This document shows positions 34,658-43,359 of a stretch of 44,951 nt of DNA, in pieces. The first letter of the stretch is position 1, and each line of letters opens with the position of its first letter. Source of the DNA: Acidobacteriota bacterium. GTDB taxonomy: Bacteria; Acidobacteriota; Terriglobia; Bryobacterales; Bryobacteraceae. The stretch is taken from NCBI GenBank assembly GCA_005808475.1, contig SYLY01000177.1, forward strand, positions 1 through 44,951, in the 5' to 3' direction. The notes below the pieces were generated by a model. It was not told the origin of the DNA, did no database searches, and worked only from the letters and a program-made list of their open reading frames with translations. The position numbers and the translations under genes were made by a program.

Positions 34658-34837
34658 TCAACGAAACCGGCCGCCGCCGCCGGAGCCGCAGCCATGCGCC
34701 GCGAACCCCGAGAGTAGCCGCTCGATCTCGACCGACGCGCAGGTGGGACACACCAGACCGCTATCGGCCTCCGACATCCGGCGCAACTGCTCGAACTGCT
34801 TGCCGCAGGTCTGGCAGCGATATTCGTACATTGGCAT
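34658..34837 (-). CDS. FmdB family zinc-ribbon protein
   Basis: A 59-residue protein beginning MPMYEYRCQTCGKQFEQLRR. Two CxxC pairs (RCQTCG and VCPTCA) form the zinc ribbon, followed by a Gly-rich tail (HGCGSGGGGRFR). Both match the FmdB/putative regulatory protein family, originally seen with formamidase genes but now found widely; the function is not established. I chose ATG 34837 because family members nearly always start MPxYEY. The frame is open upstream but crosses the AT-rich promoter region. Confidence 0.87.
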   Translation of the reverse strand: MPMYEYRCQTCGKQFEQLRRMSEADSGLVCPTCASVEIERLLSGFAAHGCGSGGGGRFR

Positions 34838-34877
34838 GGCTTCTTCCACTGTATCGCGAAACTTTTTACTTGACAAG

Positions 34878-34899
34878 AAGTACTTTGTATTGCAAATTA
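34878..34899. promoter_or_regulatory. Overlapping palindromes in an AT-rich divergent promoter region
   Basis: AAGTACTT (34878-34885) is a perfect palindrome. It overlaps TACTTTG (34881-34887) and CAAATTA (34893-34899), which are inverted repeats at six of seven positions. The stretch 34851-34905 is much more AT-rich than its surroundings and separates divergent genes, so it probably contains a promoter and regulator site. Acidobacterial PadR-type sites look similar, but that is only a resemblance. Confidence 0.35.
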
Positions 34900-34904
34900 C
34901 AGTA

Positions 34905-36362
34905 GTGGCACAGAGTCCCAACTTTTCCCTTTCCGTTCTTCGCAGCCGCTGGCGCTGGGCTGCGGCCCCTGCCTTCCTCTCCCTCGCCGCGGCGGTCGTC
35001 ACCGCGAACCTGCTCCCCGATACTTTCGTGTCGACCGCCGTGATCCAACTCGAGGCCGCGCGGGTCTCGCCCAAGCTGGTCGCCAGCCTGTCCCAGTCGA
35101 GATGGACCGACCTTCTCGGCGGCTTCCGGAACACCATATTGAGCCGCCCCACGCTCGCCGCCGTGATCCAAAACCACCGGCTCTACGACACGCAACGCGG
35201 CCGCGTTCCGATGGAGGATCTGGTCGAGCGGCTCCGGCAGGCGGTCGTGTTCGATCCGGTCGGCAATCCCCCGGCGTTCCGTGTGTCGGTGTCGCACGAC
35301 GACCGCTTCGTGGCGCAGCGGGTCGCGGCCGATCTGGTATCGCGGCTGATGGATCAAGGGCTGCGCCGCGGTTCCGACGACACACGCTTCACCGAGCGCT
35401 TCTTGACCCGGCAGTACGACGAAGCGGCGGCGGCGGCGCGCTCGGCCGCGGCGAATCTCGAGGATGCGGTGCGCGCTCGCGACAAGCGGGATGAGTCGGC
35501 CGATCGATGGCGCGAGGAGCGGCGCGAACTCGCCACGGAGATCGCCGCGATGCGCCGCGAAAGGGAGGCGATGCTTCGCGAGGCGGTCGCACGCGATTCC
35601 GCGCCGCGGCCCGCCGCCGTTCGCCGCGAGCATCCACCCGCGCCCGCGCCGAACCCCGAACGGGCGGCGCTGATTCGGGAACGGGCGGCGCTGCTGTCGC
35701 GCTACACCGCCGCGCACCCTGACGTGAAGGCGATCGAAGCGCGGATCGCGCTGCTGCCTCCAGACCCGCGGTCCGCGCCGGAGGTTCAACTCGCGCCCGA
35801 GCCTCCGGCGCCGCGGCCGGCCGCACCCGGCAACGCCACGGCCATCGCCGCCAAGGATCGGGAAATCGACGCGCTGGAGCGTCGACTGTCCGGCCTCGGA
35901 CCGCGGCCCGCTCAAACCACCGGAGTCGACGAAGCCCGGCGTAGCGCCGATGCGGCGGCGCGGCGGGAGGCGGAGTTGAAGGCCAAACTCGACGAGGCGC
36001 GGATGGCGATGTCGGTGAACGACGACCGGTTGGGCGAGTCGCTCGAGGTGGTGGAGACGGCATCGCTGCCGGAAACGCCCGTCGCGCCCCAGCGGCCGTT
36101 GATCGTGCTCGGAGGCTTGGTGCTCGGCCTGATTGCCGGCGCGGCGTGCGCCATCGCGAGGGAGAGCATCGACGGCGCCATCGGCTCGCTCACGGCTCTG
36201 AGCGGCTTGAAGCTGCCGGTTCTGGCCGCCGTGCCGCTCGTCGAGGACGACTACGCGGTGCGCCTCCGGACGCGCCGCGCCGTGGCCGCGTGGTCTGTCT
36301 TCTTCCTGGCCGGCATGGCGGCAATGGCCGCCTCGACGGCTCAGCGCATGCTCTCGAGATGA
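34905..36362 (+). CDS. Chain-length-determinant (Wzz)-like membrane protein with coiled coil
   Basis: A 485-residue protein if GTG 34905 is used; ATG 34836 is an in-frame alternative that would cross the AT-rich promoter region. A membrane segment lies near residues 14-35 (AAAPAFLSLAAAVVTANLL). A periplasmic region follows (STAVIQLEAARVSPKLVASL, FRVSVSHDDRFVAQRVAADL), then an Ala/Arg/Glu-rich coiled coil with a Pro-rich interruption (about 240-330). The end is LIVLGGLVLGLIAGAACAIA and a final hydrophobic stretch. The order matches Wzz/GumC-type proteins that control polysaccharide chain length. No kinase domain or polysaccharide genes adjoin, so the role is inferred only. Confidence 0.72.
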   Translation: MAQSPNFSLSVLRSRWRWAAAPAFLSLAAAVVTANLLPDTFVSTAVIQLEAARVSPKLVASLSQSRWTDLLGGFRNTILSRPTLAAVIQNHRLYDTQRGRVPMEDLVERLRQAVVFDPVGNPPAFRVSVSHDDRFVAQRVAADLVSRLMDQGLRRGSDDTRFTERFLTRQYDEAAAAARSAAANLEDAVRARDKRDESADRWREERRELATEIAAMRREREAMLREAVARDSAPRPAAVRREHPPAPAPNPERAALIRERAALLSRYTAAHPDVKAIEARIALLPPDPRSAPEVQLAPEPPAPRPAAPGNATAIAAKDREIDALERRLSGLGPRPAQTTGVDEARRSADAAARREAELKAKLDEARMAMSVNDDRLGESLEVVETASLPETPVAPQRPLIVLGGLVLGLIAGAACAIARESIDGAIGSLTALSGLKLPVLAAVPLVEDDYAVRLRTRRAVAAWSVFFLAGMAAMAASTAQRMLSR

Positions 36363-37606
36363 ATCGCGACCGCTTCGGTCACGTCGTTCTCCACCCGGTC
36401 GGAGAACGGCGACGTGCGGGGCTCGTAACCTCCTTCGGCGAATCCGGCCTTGGTCGGTAAGTAGCCGAGCCAGCCGTTGGTGTAGCCGAAGAAGAACGTG
36501 TTGGCGAACGGCGAACGATTCCGCACGTTCATCGCGATCTCGCAGAACATCTCGATGGGGCCGCCCCAGATCATCGTGTCGTTGATCCTCAGGAATCGCA
36601 GCGGCAGGCGCACCATCGGCGTTCCGGCGCCGTCCACGCGGGCGTACGGCTTCAGTTCCTCGTTCCAGCCGAGCCCCTCCTTGCGCGGCGTCTCCACCAC
36701 CTTCTCCATCGCGCGCAGCTTCACGCCCGCCGTGGAAGGCCCCAGCGCGCGATTGGCGGCCAGGATCTTGTCGCCCAGCAGCACGTTGAATTCGGTGATG
36801 TGCGCTGCCCGCGGATCGAGTTGTGTCGTGTAGATGGGCGCGATGTTGCCCGCCGCGCCGTTGATGTACAGCATGGGCGCGCCCACCGCCTTCTCGACAT
36901 AGCCGGCCACGATCCCCTGCGCGTCGCCGCTGATTTCGTTCCAGCGCCCGCCGAGCGCGGTGCCGTGCATCGCGTAGTTGGCGATCAACGCGATCGGCGA
37001 ACCGTCGGCGCGATCCAGCCGGATCAGCCCGATCTGGCGGTCCACCGGACCGTCTGGATTCAACCCGAGCGAAATGGTTCCGTTCACGTCGCGGGCGCGG
37101 CGGTTGATGTTGGCCATCGCCATTCCTGTTCCCATCGCCAGCCGCGCCGGCGCGAGCTTAGCCTTGGCCTCCTTGATGCCGCGCACGATCTCGTCGAGCG
37201 CGTAGGCGGTGTACTCGCTGTCGATCGGATGGTCGGAGCGGCCCTTCAACAGAACGTCGTACAGGCCCAGCGGTCCGATCTCTGGCGCCGAATGCGTGTG
37301 GGTGACCGTCCACCAAAAGTTGACCTTCGCGATGCCCTCTTCCCGTTCGACGCGTGCCGCGAGTTGGTCGTAGAGAGTGGGCGAGAAGACGCACACGTCC
37401 GTCGAGATCAGCGCGAATCGCGTGGCGCCGTCGTCCATCAGCACGATGCGATGGAAGATGGGATCGTGAACGCCGGTGGATTGCCGGGCGCCGTAACCCA
37501 TCAGCCACTTCGGGGTCTTCGGCGTGATGTCGATCTTGGCCACCGACGCGCGGAACTCGGCCGCCGCGCAAAGCGCGAAGCCGAGCAGCGGACAGAGAAA
37601 GCGCAT
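36341..37606 (-). CDS. Neutral/alkaline ceramidase-like hydrolase, exported
   Basis: A 421-residue protein with a signal peptide (MRFLCPLLGFALCAAAEF). It matches the N-terminal domain of neutral/alkaline non-lysosomal ceramidase: SVAKIDITPKTPKWLMGYGA, LISTDVCVFSPTLYDQLAAR, WWTVTHTHSAPEIGPLGLYD, ALIANYAMHGTALGG, ISGDAQGIVAGYVE and MLYINGAAGNIAPIY. The His of VTHTHS and NYAMHG and the downstream Glu/Tyr form the zinc site, and the Ser of ISGD is the usual nucleophile region. Stand-alone forms are common in Acidobacteria and may act on other N-acyl lipids. It is last in a four-gene minus-strand run, 6 bp after the PVC heme-binding gene. Its 3' end overlaps the Wzz-like gene's end. Confidence 0.88.
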   Translation of the reverse strand: MRFLCPLLGFALCAAAEFRASVAKIDITPKTPKWLMGYGARQSTGVHDPIFHRIVLMDDGATRFALISTDVCVFSPTLYDQLAARVEREEGIAKVNFWWTVTHTHSAPEIGPLGLYDVLLKGRSDHPIDSEYTAYALDEIVRGIKEAKAKLAPARLAMGTGMAMANINRRARDVNGTISLGLNPDGPVDRQIGLIRLDRADGSPIALIANYAMHGTALGGRWNEISGDAQGIVAGYVEKAVGAPMLYINGAAGNIAPIYTTQLDPRAAHITEFNVLLGDKILAANRALGPSTAGVKLRAMEKVVETPRKEGLGWNEELKPYARVDGAGTPMVRLPLRFLRINDTMIWGGPIEMFCEIAMNVRNRSPFANTFFFGYTNGWLGYLPTKAGFAEGGYEPRTSPFSDRVENDVTEAVAIHLESMR

Positions 37607-37612
37607 GAGTCG

Positions 37613-40540
37613 TTATTGTCCTCGCTTGATGTATTCGATCACGTCGTTCATCCGGCGCGGGTCGATCTGTTTGTCCAGATCGCCCGGCATCGCGGAAAGT
37701 TCGGTGGCGTGCAGCCGCGCGATGTCCTTGCGCGCGATGATGTCCTGCTTGCCTTCCTCGCGGCGCAACGTGATCGACGTCTCGGTCTGCGCGGCGATGA
37801 CGCCATCCACGCTGCCCGTCGCTGTCTCGACCACCCACGCTTCGAAGCCCTGCGAGATCGCGCGGTTCGGATCCAGGATGTCCTCTAGCAGCACCTGTTT
37901 CGGTTGATGCCGGACGGTGGCCAAGTCCGGGCCGACCTCGGCGCCCTTGCCATTGAACCGGTGGCACTTGGCGCAGACCTCCTCGAACACCGCGCGGCCG
38001 CGCGCCAGATCCGCCGTCTCGCTCAGCGACGCTTTGTAGGTCTCGATCGTCTTGGCGCGATCGGTGCTGCCCGGCTCGAAGAGCTTTCTCGCGGTGGCGC
38101 GTAGGGCCGGATCGCGATGCATCATGACTTGGCGCCGGTGGCGGAATCCGAGCGTCCACGCCTGGATCCGGCCCTTCTCCACCGCGTCGAGCACCATCGG
38201 GATGCGCGCCGGATCGCGATACAGCGCGTCGGCTGCCGCGCCTCGCACGGCGGATGGGAACTCGCGCCAATGGCCGAGCAGCAGCTTACCGGTCTCTTCT
38301 CCAGGGATCCGTCCCAGCGCGCGAACGGCCGCCGCTTGCACGGCTTCCGGTTGCTTGGGATCGAGCAGTTTGGCGAAGAGGTCGCGATGCCGCGCCGCGT
38401 TGGCCACGCCGAGCAGCGAGATCGAGTCCGCGCGGCGGGCGGGATCCCCCGCGTTGTCCGCCGCGGCCGCCGCGGCTTGCGCCACCGCCGCTTCCGATCC
38501 GGAGCCGAGGCCCAGCGTTTCCAGCAATCGCAACGCGGGCGCGCGAAGTTCCGGTTCCGGCGCGGCGAATAGCGCCAGCGCGGACCGCCGCGCCGCCTCG
38601 GACGGAAGCGGCTGCTTCAGGCCGGAAGCCAATCCGTCGACCAGCGCCGCGCGAATCCAGAGCGGCCCCGGCGTCCGCACGCGCGCCAACATCGCCTCGA
38701 CTTCGGCGGGCTTGCGGCGCGCGCCGGTAATGGTCGCGATGGATCCCAACAACGCGGCCCGCCCCTTGGACTCCACGCTCGTCCACGCGGCGGATCGCGC
38801 GAAGATCCGCGACGCTTCCTCCGGCGACGCGCTCAATGCGGCGGTGCGCACCCACCGGTCCTCGATATCTCGATCCAGAAGGACGTCGCGAGCCGCGCGG
38901 GCGGCCGGCGTATCGATCGATCCGAGCGTGCACAGGAGTTGGAACCGCACGTGCGCATCGGCATCGTCCGCGAGGCTCGCGAGCTTCGCCGCCAGCGCCG
39001 GCTCCTTCGCCAGTCGCGGCTCGGCGAGGATGATCGCGTTCTCCCGCACGCCGGCGGTCTCATCCAGCAACGCACGCTCGATCACGGGGACGGTCAACGC
39101 GCCGAGCCCTTCCAGCGTCCACAGCGCGTGGACGCGGCCCGGCGGCGGTCCGGTCTGCGCCAACTTCTCGAGCATCGCGCCGGTGCCGGCGGGCCTGCGG
39201 TCCATCAGCAAACGTTGCGCCGTGCGCCGCTCCCATGCGTTGTCCGATCCGAGCGCGGCCACCAGCGCGGCCGGCGAGGAATCGCCGGGGCGCGGCCATT
39301 TCGACGGAGCCTTGCCACCCGGCGGCGTGATCCGGTAGATGCGGCCGCGATCGTTGCCGGCGTTCAAATCCTTGGGCGTGGAAGCGGCGGCGGACATCCA
39401 CTCGGGATGCTCGATCACCAGCCGGTAGTAGTCGAGCAAGTAGATCGCGCCGTCGGGACCAACCGAAAAGTTGACCGGCCGGAACCACGGATCCGCGGAC
39501 GCGAGAAACTCCGCCGTCTGGTTTTCGCGCGATGCCGAGAACGTCGCGCCGGCGGGTTTCACCAGCGCGCGATGCACCAGGTTATGCGCCGGTTCGGCGA
39601 TGAACGCGCCGCCGCGGAACCACGTGAATCCACACGCCGAGGTGAACTCGCCCACGTTGGTAAGCATCTCGAAGCGCAGGTTCTGCGCAATGGGCAATAC
39701 CTTCGCCGGGCGTCCGTACGAGGAGATGTCTTCCTGAGAAGAAGCGATCGCCAGATCCGGATTGCGCCGGAGGTAGCGCGCCGCGATGGCCTCGTGCCGC
39801 GCGTGGATCGTGTTGTTGAGCGTGAAGTAGTGGCCCCACTCGTCGAACGCGTGCCCGAACTGCGACGTGCCGGAACGCGCCTCCATCTCGCCAGTATCGG
39901 GACGAAACCGGATCGAGCGGCCTCGCTCCTTCAGAGCGGCGCCTTCGCGATCCGCCCAGCGAATGTCGGATCCGCGATCTGCGAACTTGTCCGCGAACAC
40001 GATGGCGGTGGCCGGATTCTCGTGCGCGATGTGAATCCAATTGACGAGCCCGAAGACGGGCGAGTTCACCGTGTGCTGCGGATTGGTCAGCGCGAATCCG
40101 GTGAGCATGGCGCGCCGCACGTCGGCTTTGCCGTCGCCGTCGGTGTCCTCGAAATACAGCAGATCGGGAGCGTCGGTGACGAGGATGCCTTTCTTCCATC
40201 GCATCACGCCGGTGGGAAGCGTGAGCCCTTCCGAGAACACCGTCGATTTGTCGGGAAGCCCGTCGCCATTGGTGTCGGTGAGCAGTTTGACCTTGCCCAC
40301 CTTGCCCTCCACGTTCAGCGGATAGCCGGGATCCTCCACCACGTACACGCGTCCGTCTTCGTCCCATTCCATCGCCACCGGCGCGACTACGGCCGGCTCG
40401 GCGGCGAACACGGCGATCCGATATCCGGATTCGAGCTTCATCAGCTTCATCGAGTCGGCGGGCGCGAGAGGCGGCTCGACCTTCGAGCGGCCGCACGAGG
40501 CGGCGAGAACTAGTGCCAGGGCGGCGATCCATCGAGTCAT
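37613..40540 (-). CDS. PVC-type heme-binding protein: beta-propeller, HEAT-like repeats and C-terminal cytochrome c domain, lipoprotein
   Basis: A 975-residue protein. The lipobox LAAS before Cys16 (MTRWIAALALVLAASC) predicts a lipoprotein. Residues about 30-420 are the dehydrogenase-like propeller: AMEWDEDGRVYVVEDPGYPL, KLLTDTNGDGLPDKSTVFSE, FTSACGFTWFRGG and GAIYLLDYYRLVIEHPEWMS. An Ala-rich HEAT-like helical part spans about 450-830. The C-terminal PVC heme domain has CAKCHRFNGKGAEVGPDL and LLEDILDPNRAISQGFEAW. I chose ATG 40540; the frame is open upstream but lacks the lipobox. Such proteins are thought to oxidise sugars or alcohols in the periplasm and pass electrons to heme. It lies between the dinB-type and ceramidase-like genes. 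Confidence 0.92.
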   Translation of the reverse strand: MTRWIAALALVLAASCGRSKVEPPLAPADSMKLMKLESGYRIAVFAAEPAVVAPVAMEWDEDGRVYVVEDPGYPLNVEGKVGKVKLLTDTNGDGLPDKSTVFSEGLTLPTGVMRWKKGILVTDAPDLLYFEDTDGDGKADVRRAMLTGFALTNPQHTVNSPVFGLVNWIHIAHENPATAIVFADKFADRGSDIRWADREGAALKERGRSIRFRPDTGEMEARSGTSQFGHAFDEWGHYFTLNNTIHARHEAIAARYLRRNPDLAIASSQEDISSYGRPAKVLPIAQNLRFEMLTNVGEFTSACGFTWFRGGAFIAEPAHNLVHRALVKPAGATFSASRENQTAEFLASADPWFRPVNFSVGPDGAIYLLDYYRLVIEHPEWMSAAASTPKDLNAGNDRGRIYRITPPGGKAPSKWPRPGDSSPAALVAALGSDNAWERRTAQRLLMDRRPAGTGAMLEKLAQTGPPPGRVHALWTLEGLGALTVPVIERALLDETAGVRENAIILAEPRLAKEPALAAKLASLADDADAHVRFQLLCTLGSIDTPAARAARDVLLDRDIEDRWVRTAALSASPEEASRIFARSAAWTSVESKGRAALLGSIATITGARRKPAEVEAMLARVRTPGPLWIRAALVDGLASGLKQPLPSEAARRSALALFAAPEPELRAPALRLLETLGLGSGSEAAVAQAAAAAADNAGDPARRADSISLLGVANAARHRDLFAKLLDPKQPEAVQAAAVRALGRIPGEETGKLLLGHWREFPSAVRGAAADALYRDPARIPMVLDAVEKGRIQAWTLGFRHRRQVMMHRDPALRATARKLFEPGSTDRAKTIETYKASLSETADLARGRAVFEEVCAKCHRFNGKGAEVGPDLATVRHQPKQVLLEDILDPNRAISQGFEAWVVETATGSVDGVIAAQTETSITLRREEGKQDIIARKDIARLHATELSAMPGDLDKQIDPRRMNDVIEYIKRGQ

Positions 40541-40548
40541 CGAAGACT

Positions 40549-41013
40549 CTACTGTATCGCCGAACTGAACACGAAGTCGTGCCGTCCGGGCGGTTCGAAT
40601 CCCGCCGCGCGGAGCACGGACGCGACTTGCGCCCAGTGCCGCGTCTCGTGAATCAAGACGTGGAACAGGAGCTTTCTCGGCGTCACGGAACACATTTCGC
40701 CCATCAGCGGAACGAGAATCGCGCCGGCCGCGCGAGCCTCATCCAGTCCTCGATACACGCCGAGCATCTTCCGGCGGGTGACGACGCTCCACTGCCAAAG
40801 CGCGTCCCAATCTCCGGGCGCGACTCCGGTGGACTCCGGCAGCGGATATTCGACGCGAATGCGCTGCGTGTGGCGGAGTTCGGTGACGAACAGATGGTCG
40901 AGCAGCGGCCAAGCGGCGGTTGCCGCCTCGCGCGGATGTCCGCGAAACCAGGCGTCCCACTTGGCCCGTTCTTCGTCAACGTAGGCGAGCAGTTCCTCGA
41001 ACGTCAGTACCAT
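40549..41013 (-). CDS. DinB-like metal-dependent four-helix protein
   Basis: A 154-residue cytoplasmic protein of the DinB/YfiT fold. Helix 1 starts LTFEELLAYVDEERAKWDAW. The three His metal ligands are probably those of LLDHLFVTELRH and HVLIHETRHWAQVASVLRAA. PLPESTGVAPGDWDALWQWS fills the usual loop. Members include thiol-dependent S-transferases (bacillithiol or mycothiol) and many of unknown role; the thiol used by this lineage is not evident. It lies 6 bp after the FG-GAP gene and 8 bp before the PVC gene, so it is in the same transcript, an unexpected cytoplasmic member among exported proteins. Confidence 0.87.
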   Translation of the reverse strand: MVLTFEELLAYVDEERAKWDAWFRGHPREAATAAWPLLDHLFVTELRHTQRIRVEYPLPESTGVAPGDWDALWQWSVVTRRKMLGVYRGLDEARAAGAILVPLMGEMCSVTPRKLLFHVLIHETRHWAQVASVLRAAGFEPPGRHDFVFSSAIQ

Positions 41014-41019
41014 CGCCGC

Positions 41020-43254
41020 TTACCTGTTCTTCATCCGGTTCTCGAACCAGACCACGTTCTGGCTCGCCTGGCCGGCCACCAGCACGTCGAGATCGCCGTC
41101 GCCGTCCATGTCGAACAAGCGGATGTCATAGGCCGACTGATCCTCGTGAATGTGGTGCGTGGTGAAGCCGCCCTTGCCGTCGTTTTCGAACCACGCCGCG
41201 ACGCCCGAATCCTTGGCGCACGTCACCGCGTCGATGTCCCCGTCTCCGTCGATGTCGCCGAGCGCGAGCGAATGCGGCCCGGTGATCTCGGGGTTGACCT
41301 CATGAGCCTTCCAATCCGGCGCTTCGTACCAGACGATCCCTTTGCCGTGTCCGCGCGAGGCGAAGAAGTCCGCCTTGCGGTCGCCATTGAGATCGGCGAT
41401 GTGGATGTTGGTGGCGCCCTCCTGGCCAGTGGCGACGACATGCTTCTTCCACGGTTGTCGCGGATTGCGAGGCTGCTCCCACCACGCGTACCAGTTGCCT
41501 CGATCGGCCACTTTCGCGGCGGATGCGATGTCGGGCCGGCCGTCTCCGTTCACGTCGCCGAAGCCCAGGTAGTGACTGAGCCCGGGCGCATCCTTGCCGG
41601 CGAAGATGTAGCGTTCCCACGTCTTGGCGGACTTCAGATTTTTCGGCGCGCGGAACCACGCGAGCGAGTCCGGATAATTGCGCGGGAACTTCGCGCCAGC
41701 TCCGCTGACTCCCGGTTGCGCGCTGTTGCCGATCACGTCGAGCTTTCCGTCGCGGTCCACGTCGCCGAGAATCAGTCCGTGGATGCCGTCGACCCCGCCC
41801 AGTTCCACATCGTCGATCACGCGATAGGTCCACTTGGCGGTGAGCGGATTCGCCGGCCGTTCGAGCCAGAAGATCAGCCCCGGCGAGTAGCGCGCGCCGA
41901 TGTAGTCGATGTCGCCATCGCCGTCGATGTCGAACGCTTCGCTGTGGATCGCGTTGGCGCCTTCGTGCAGCACCACCGGCTTCCAATCGGGCGCGACGTA
42001 GAGGACCGTCTTGCCGTTCGCGTTAGTGATGACGTCGGCTCGCTTGTCACCCGCGAAGTCGGCGGCGACAGCGGTCGAATTCTGGAATCCCATGGCCACC
42101 GTGTGCTTGACCCACGCGGGTTTGGTCTCGTTCCAGTAGATACGCACGTTTTGCGTCGAGCGGCCCACGGCGACGATCTCCGGACGCCCATCGCCGTTCA
42201 GGTCGCCCACGGCCAAGTCTTCGGCCGCCATGCCTTCGTCGACCATCGTCTTGGTCCACTCTCCGGCGGGCGTTCGCTTGTACACCGCGACGCCGTGCGG
42301 CTTGTTGCGCCAGCCCACCGCGAGTTCATCGGAGCCGTCGCCATCGAAATCCGCCCAGCCGAGCGCGTGCGCCTGCTGGAGCTTGTCCTCGATCACCGTG
42401 CGCTTCCACTCCGCGCCCGCGACCGCCTTGCGCACCGTCACCGTTCCCGCCTGCGGAGTGAGCGGCTCGACTGGCTCTTCGTACACCACGATCTTGTTGC
42501 CGTGCCATGGCTCGACGGTGGCGAGATGACGCACGCGATTCACCTGCCCCAGCTTGATCTCACCGGGCGCGCCTTGACCCAACTTGCGCATGGACCATGC
42601 GCCGCCGGAACCGCGGCGGATCGCGTGGACGCCCTCCTTCGACGCGGTCCAGATCTCGCCGTTCACGACGATGAAGTTGTGGACGATGTGGAGCGAATCG
42701 CTCGCCACCTCCATCTTCCATTCGCCGTTCGGACGCGGCCAGTAGACGAGGATTCGCGCGCCTTTGCCTTCCCACTCCGGACCCTTCGTATCGCGGCCCT
42801 GCAAGGGAACCACAATCAGTTCGCGCTTGCCGTCGCCATCGACGTCACCCCACCGCATGCGATGCGTGGTGGGCTCCTCGCCGACAGGATGGAGCGGGCC
42901 GCCCTTGCCGTTGACCCATTGGATGCTGCCTGCTCCTTTGGTGTTGGTGGGCTGCCAGTCGGCGCCAACCGCGAAGTCGAGTGTGCCATCGCCGTCGAGA
43001 TCCTCGGCCGCGACACTGACGTTGTCCTTTTTGGTGAGGCCGTCCATGACGACGTGGCGGGTCCACGTGGGATTCTCCCACCAGACGAGTTGCGTGGGGT
43101 TGATGGCGACGACGTCGGGCTTGCCGTCCTTGTTGACGTCCTCGATCAGTACCGCGTAGACGACGCCCCAACCGTTCTGGATCTCTTGGACGCGAAACGC
43201 GGGCGCGGCGTGCAGAAAAGCGGAGGCCGCCGCGAGAAGAAGCAGTCTGTTCAT
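41020..43254 (-). CDS. Secreted FG-GAP/VCBS repeat beta-propeller protein
   Basis: A 744-residue protein with a signal peptide (MNRLLLLAAASAFLHAAPA). I count twelve calcium-loop motifs along the length, including DVNKDGKPDVV, DLDGDGTLDFA, DVDGDGKRELI, DFDGDGSDELA, DLNGDGRPEIV, DIDGDGDIDYI, DVDRDGKLDVI, DVNGDGRPDIA, DIDGDGDIDAV and DMDGDGDLDVL. WFE/WWE after many loops is typical of the family. These fit one large or two stacked propellers that bind carbohydrate or protein; no catalytic site is visible. It heads the four-gene run; its start has an apparent -10 (TATCTT, about 43269-43264) only some 10 bases upstream. Confidence 0.9.
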   Translation of the reverse strand: MNRLLLLAAASAFLHAAPAFRVQEIQNGWGVVYAVLIEDVNKDGKPDVVAINPTQLVWWENPTWTRHVVMDGLTKKDNVSVAAEDLDGDGTLDFAVGADWQPTNTKGAGSIQWVNGKGGPLHPVGEEPTTHRMRWGDVDGDGKRELIVVPLQGRDTKGPEWEGKGARILVYWPRPNGEWKMEVASDSLHIVHNFIVVNGEIWTASKEGVHAIRRGSGGAWSMRKLGQGAPGEIKLGQVNRVRHLATVEPWHGNKIVVYEEPVEPLTPQAGTVTVRKAVAGAEWKRTVIEDKLQQAHALGWADFDGDGSDELAVGWRNKPHGVAVYKRTPAGEWTKTMVDEGMAAEDLAVGDLNGDGRPEIVAVGRSTQNVRIYWNETKPAWVKHTVAMGFQNSTAVAADFAGDKRADVITNANGKTVLYVAPDWKPVVLHEGANAIHSEAFDIDGDGDIDYIGARYSPGLIFWLERPANPLTAKWTYRVIDDVELGGVDGIHGLILGDVDRDGKLDVIGNSAQPGVSGAGAKFPRNYPDSLAWFRAPKNLKSAKTWERYIFAGKDAPGLSHYLGFGDVNGDGRPDIASAAKVADRGNWYAWWEQPRNPRQPWKKHVVATGQEGATNIHIADLNGDRKADFFASRGHGKGIVWYEAPDWKAHEVNPEITGPHSLALGDIDGDGDIDAVTCAKDSGVAAWFENDGKGGFTTHHIHEDQSAYDIRLFDMDGDGDLDVLVAGQASQNVVWFENRMKNR

Positions 43255-43359
43255 CGCTGAACAAGATACAACATTCGGGGCGGCGAACGCTGTGTCGAAT
43301 GGCGGCCGCCGGTTGCCCGGGCTTTCGAGGGTCCGCTACCATGGGATCACCCCCTCCCA

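Noticed and set aside
40585-40606. GGTTCGAATCCC, resembling a tRNA T-loop
   Set aside because: It lies inside the DinB-type coding sequence (encoding GFEPP on the minus strand). No acceptor stem, anticodon arm or CCA fits around it.
40513-43260. Very long open frame on the plus strand opposite the FG-GAP, DinB and PVC genes
   Set aside because: Its translation is Arg/Val/His-rich with no domain, and the minus strand carries clear families with signal peptides and calcium loops. Long antisense frames are expected in GC-rich DNA.
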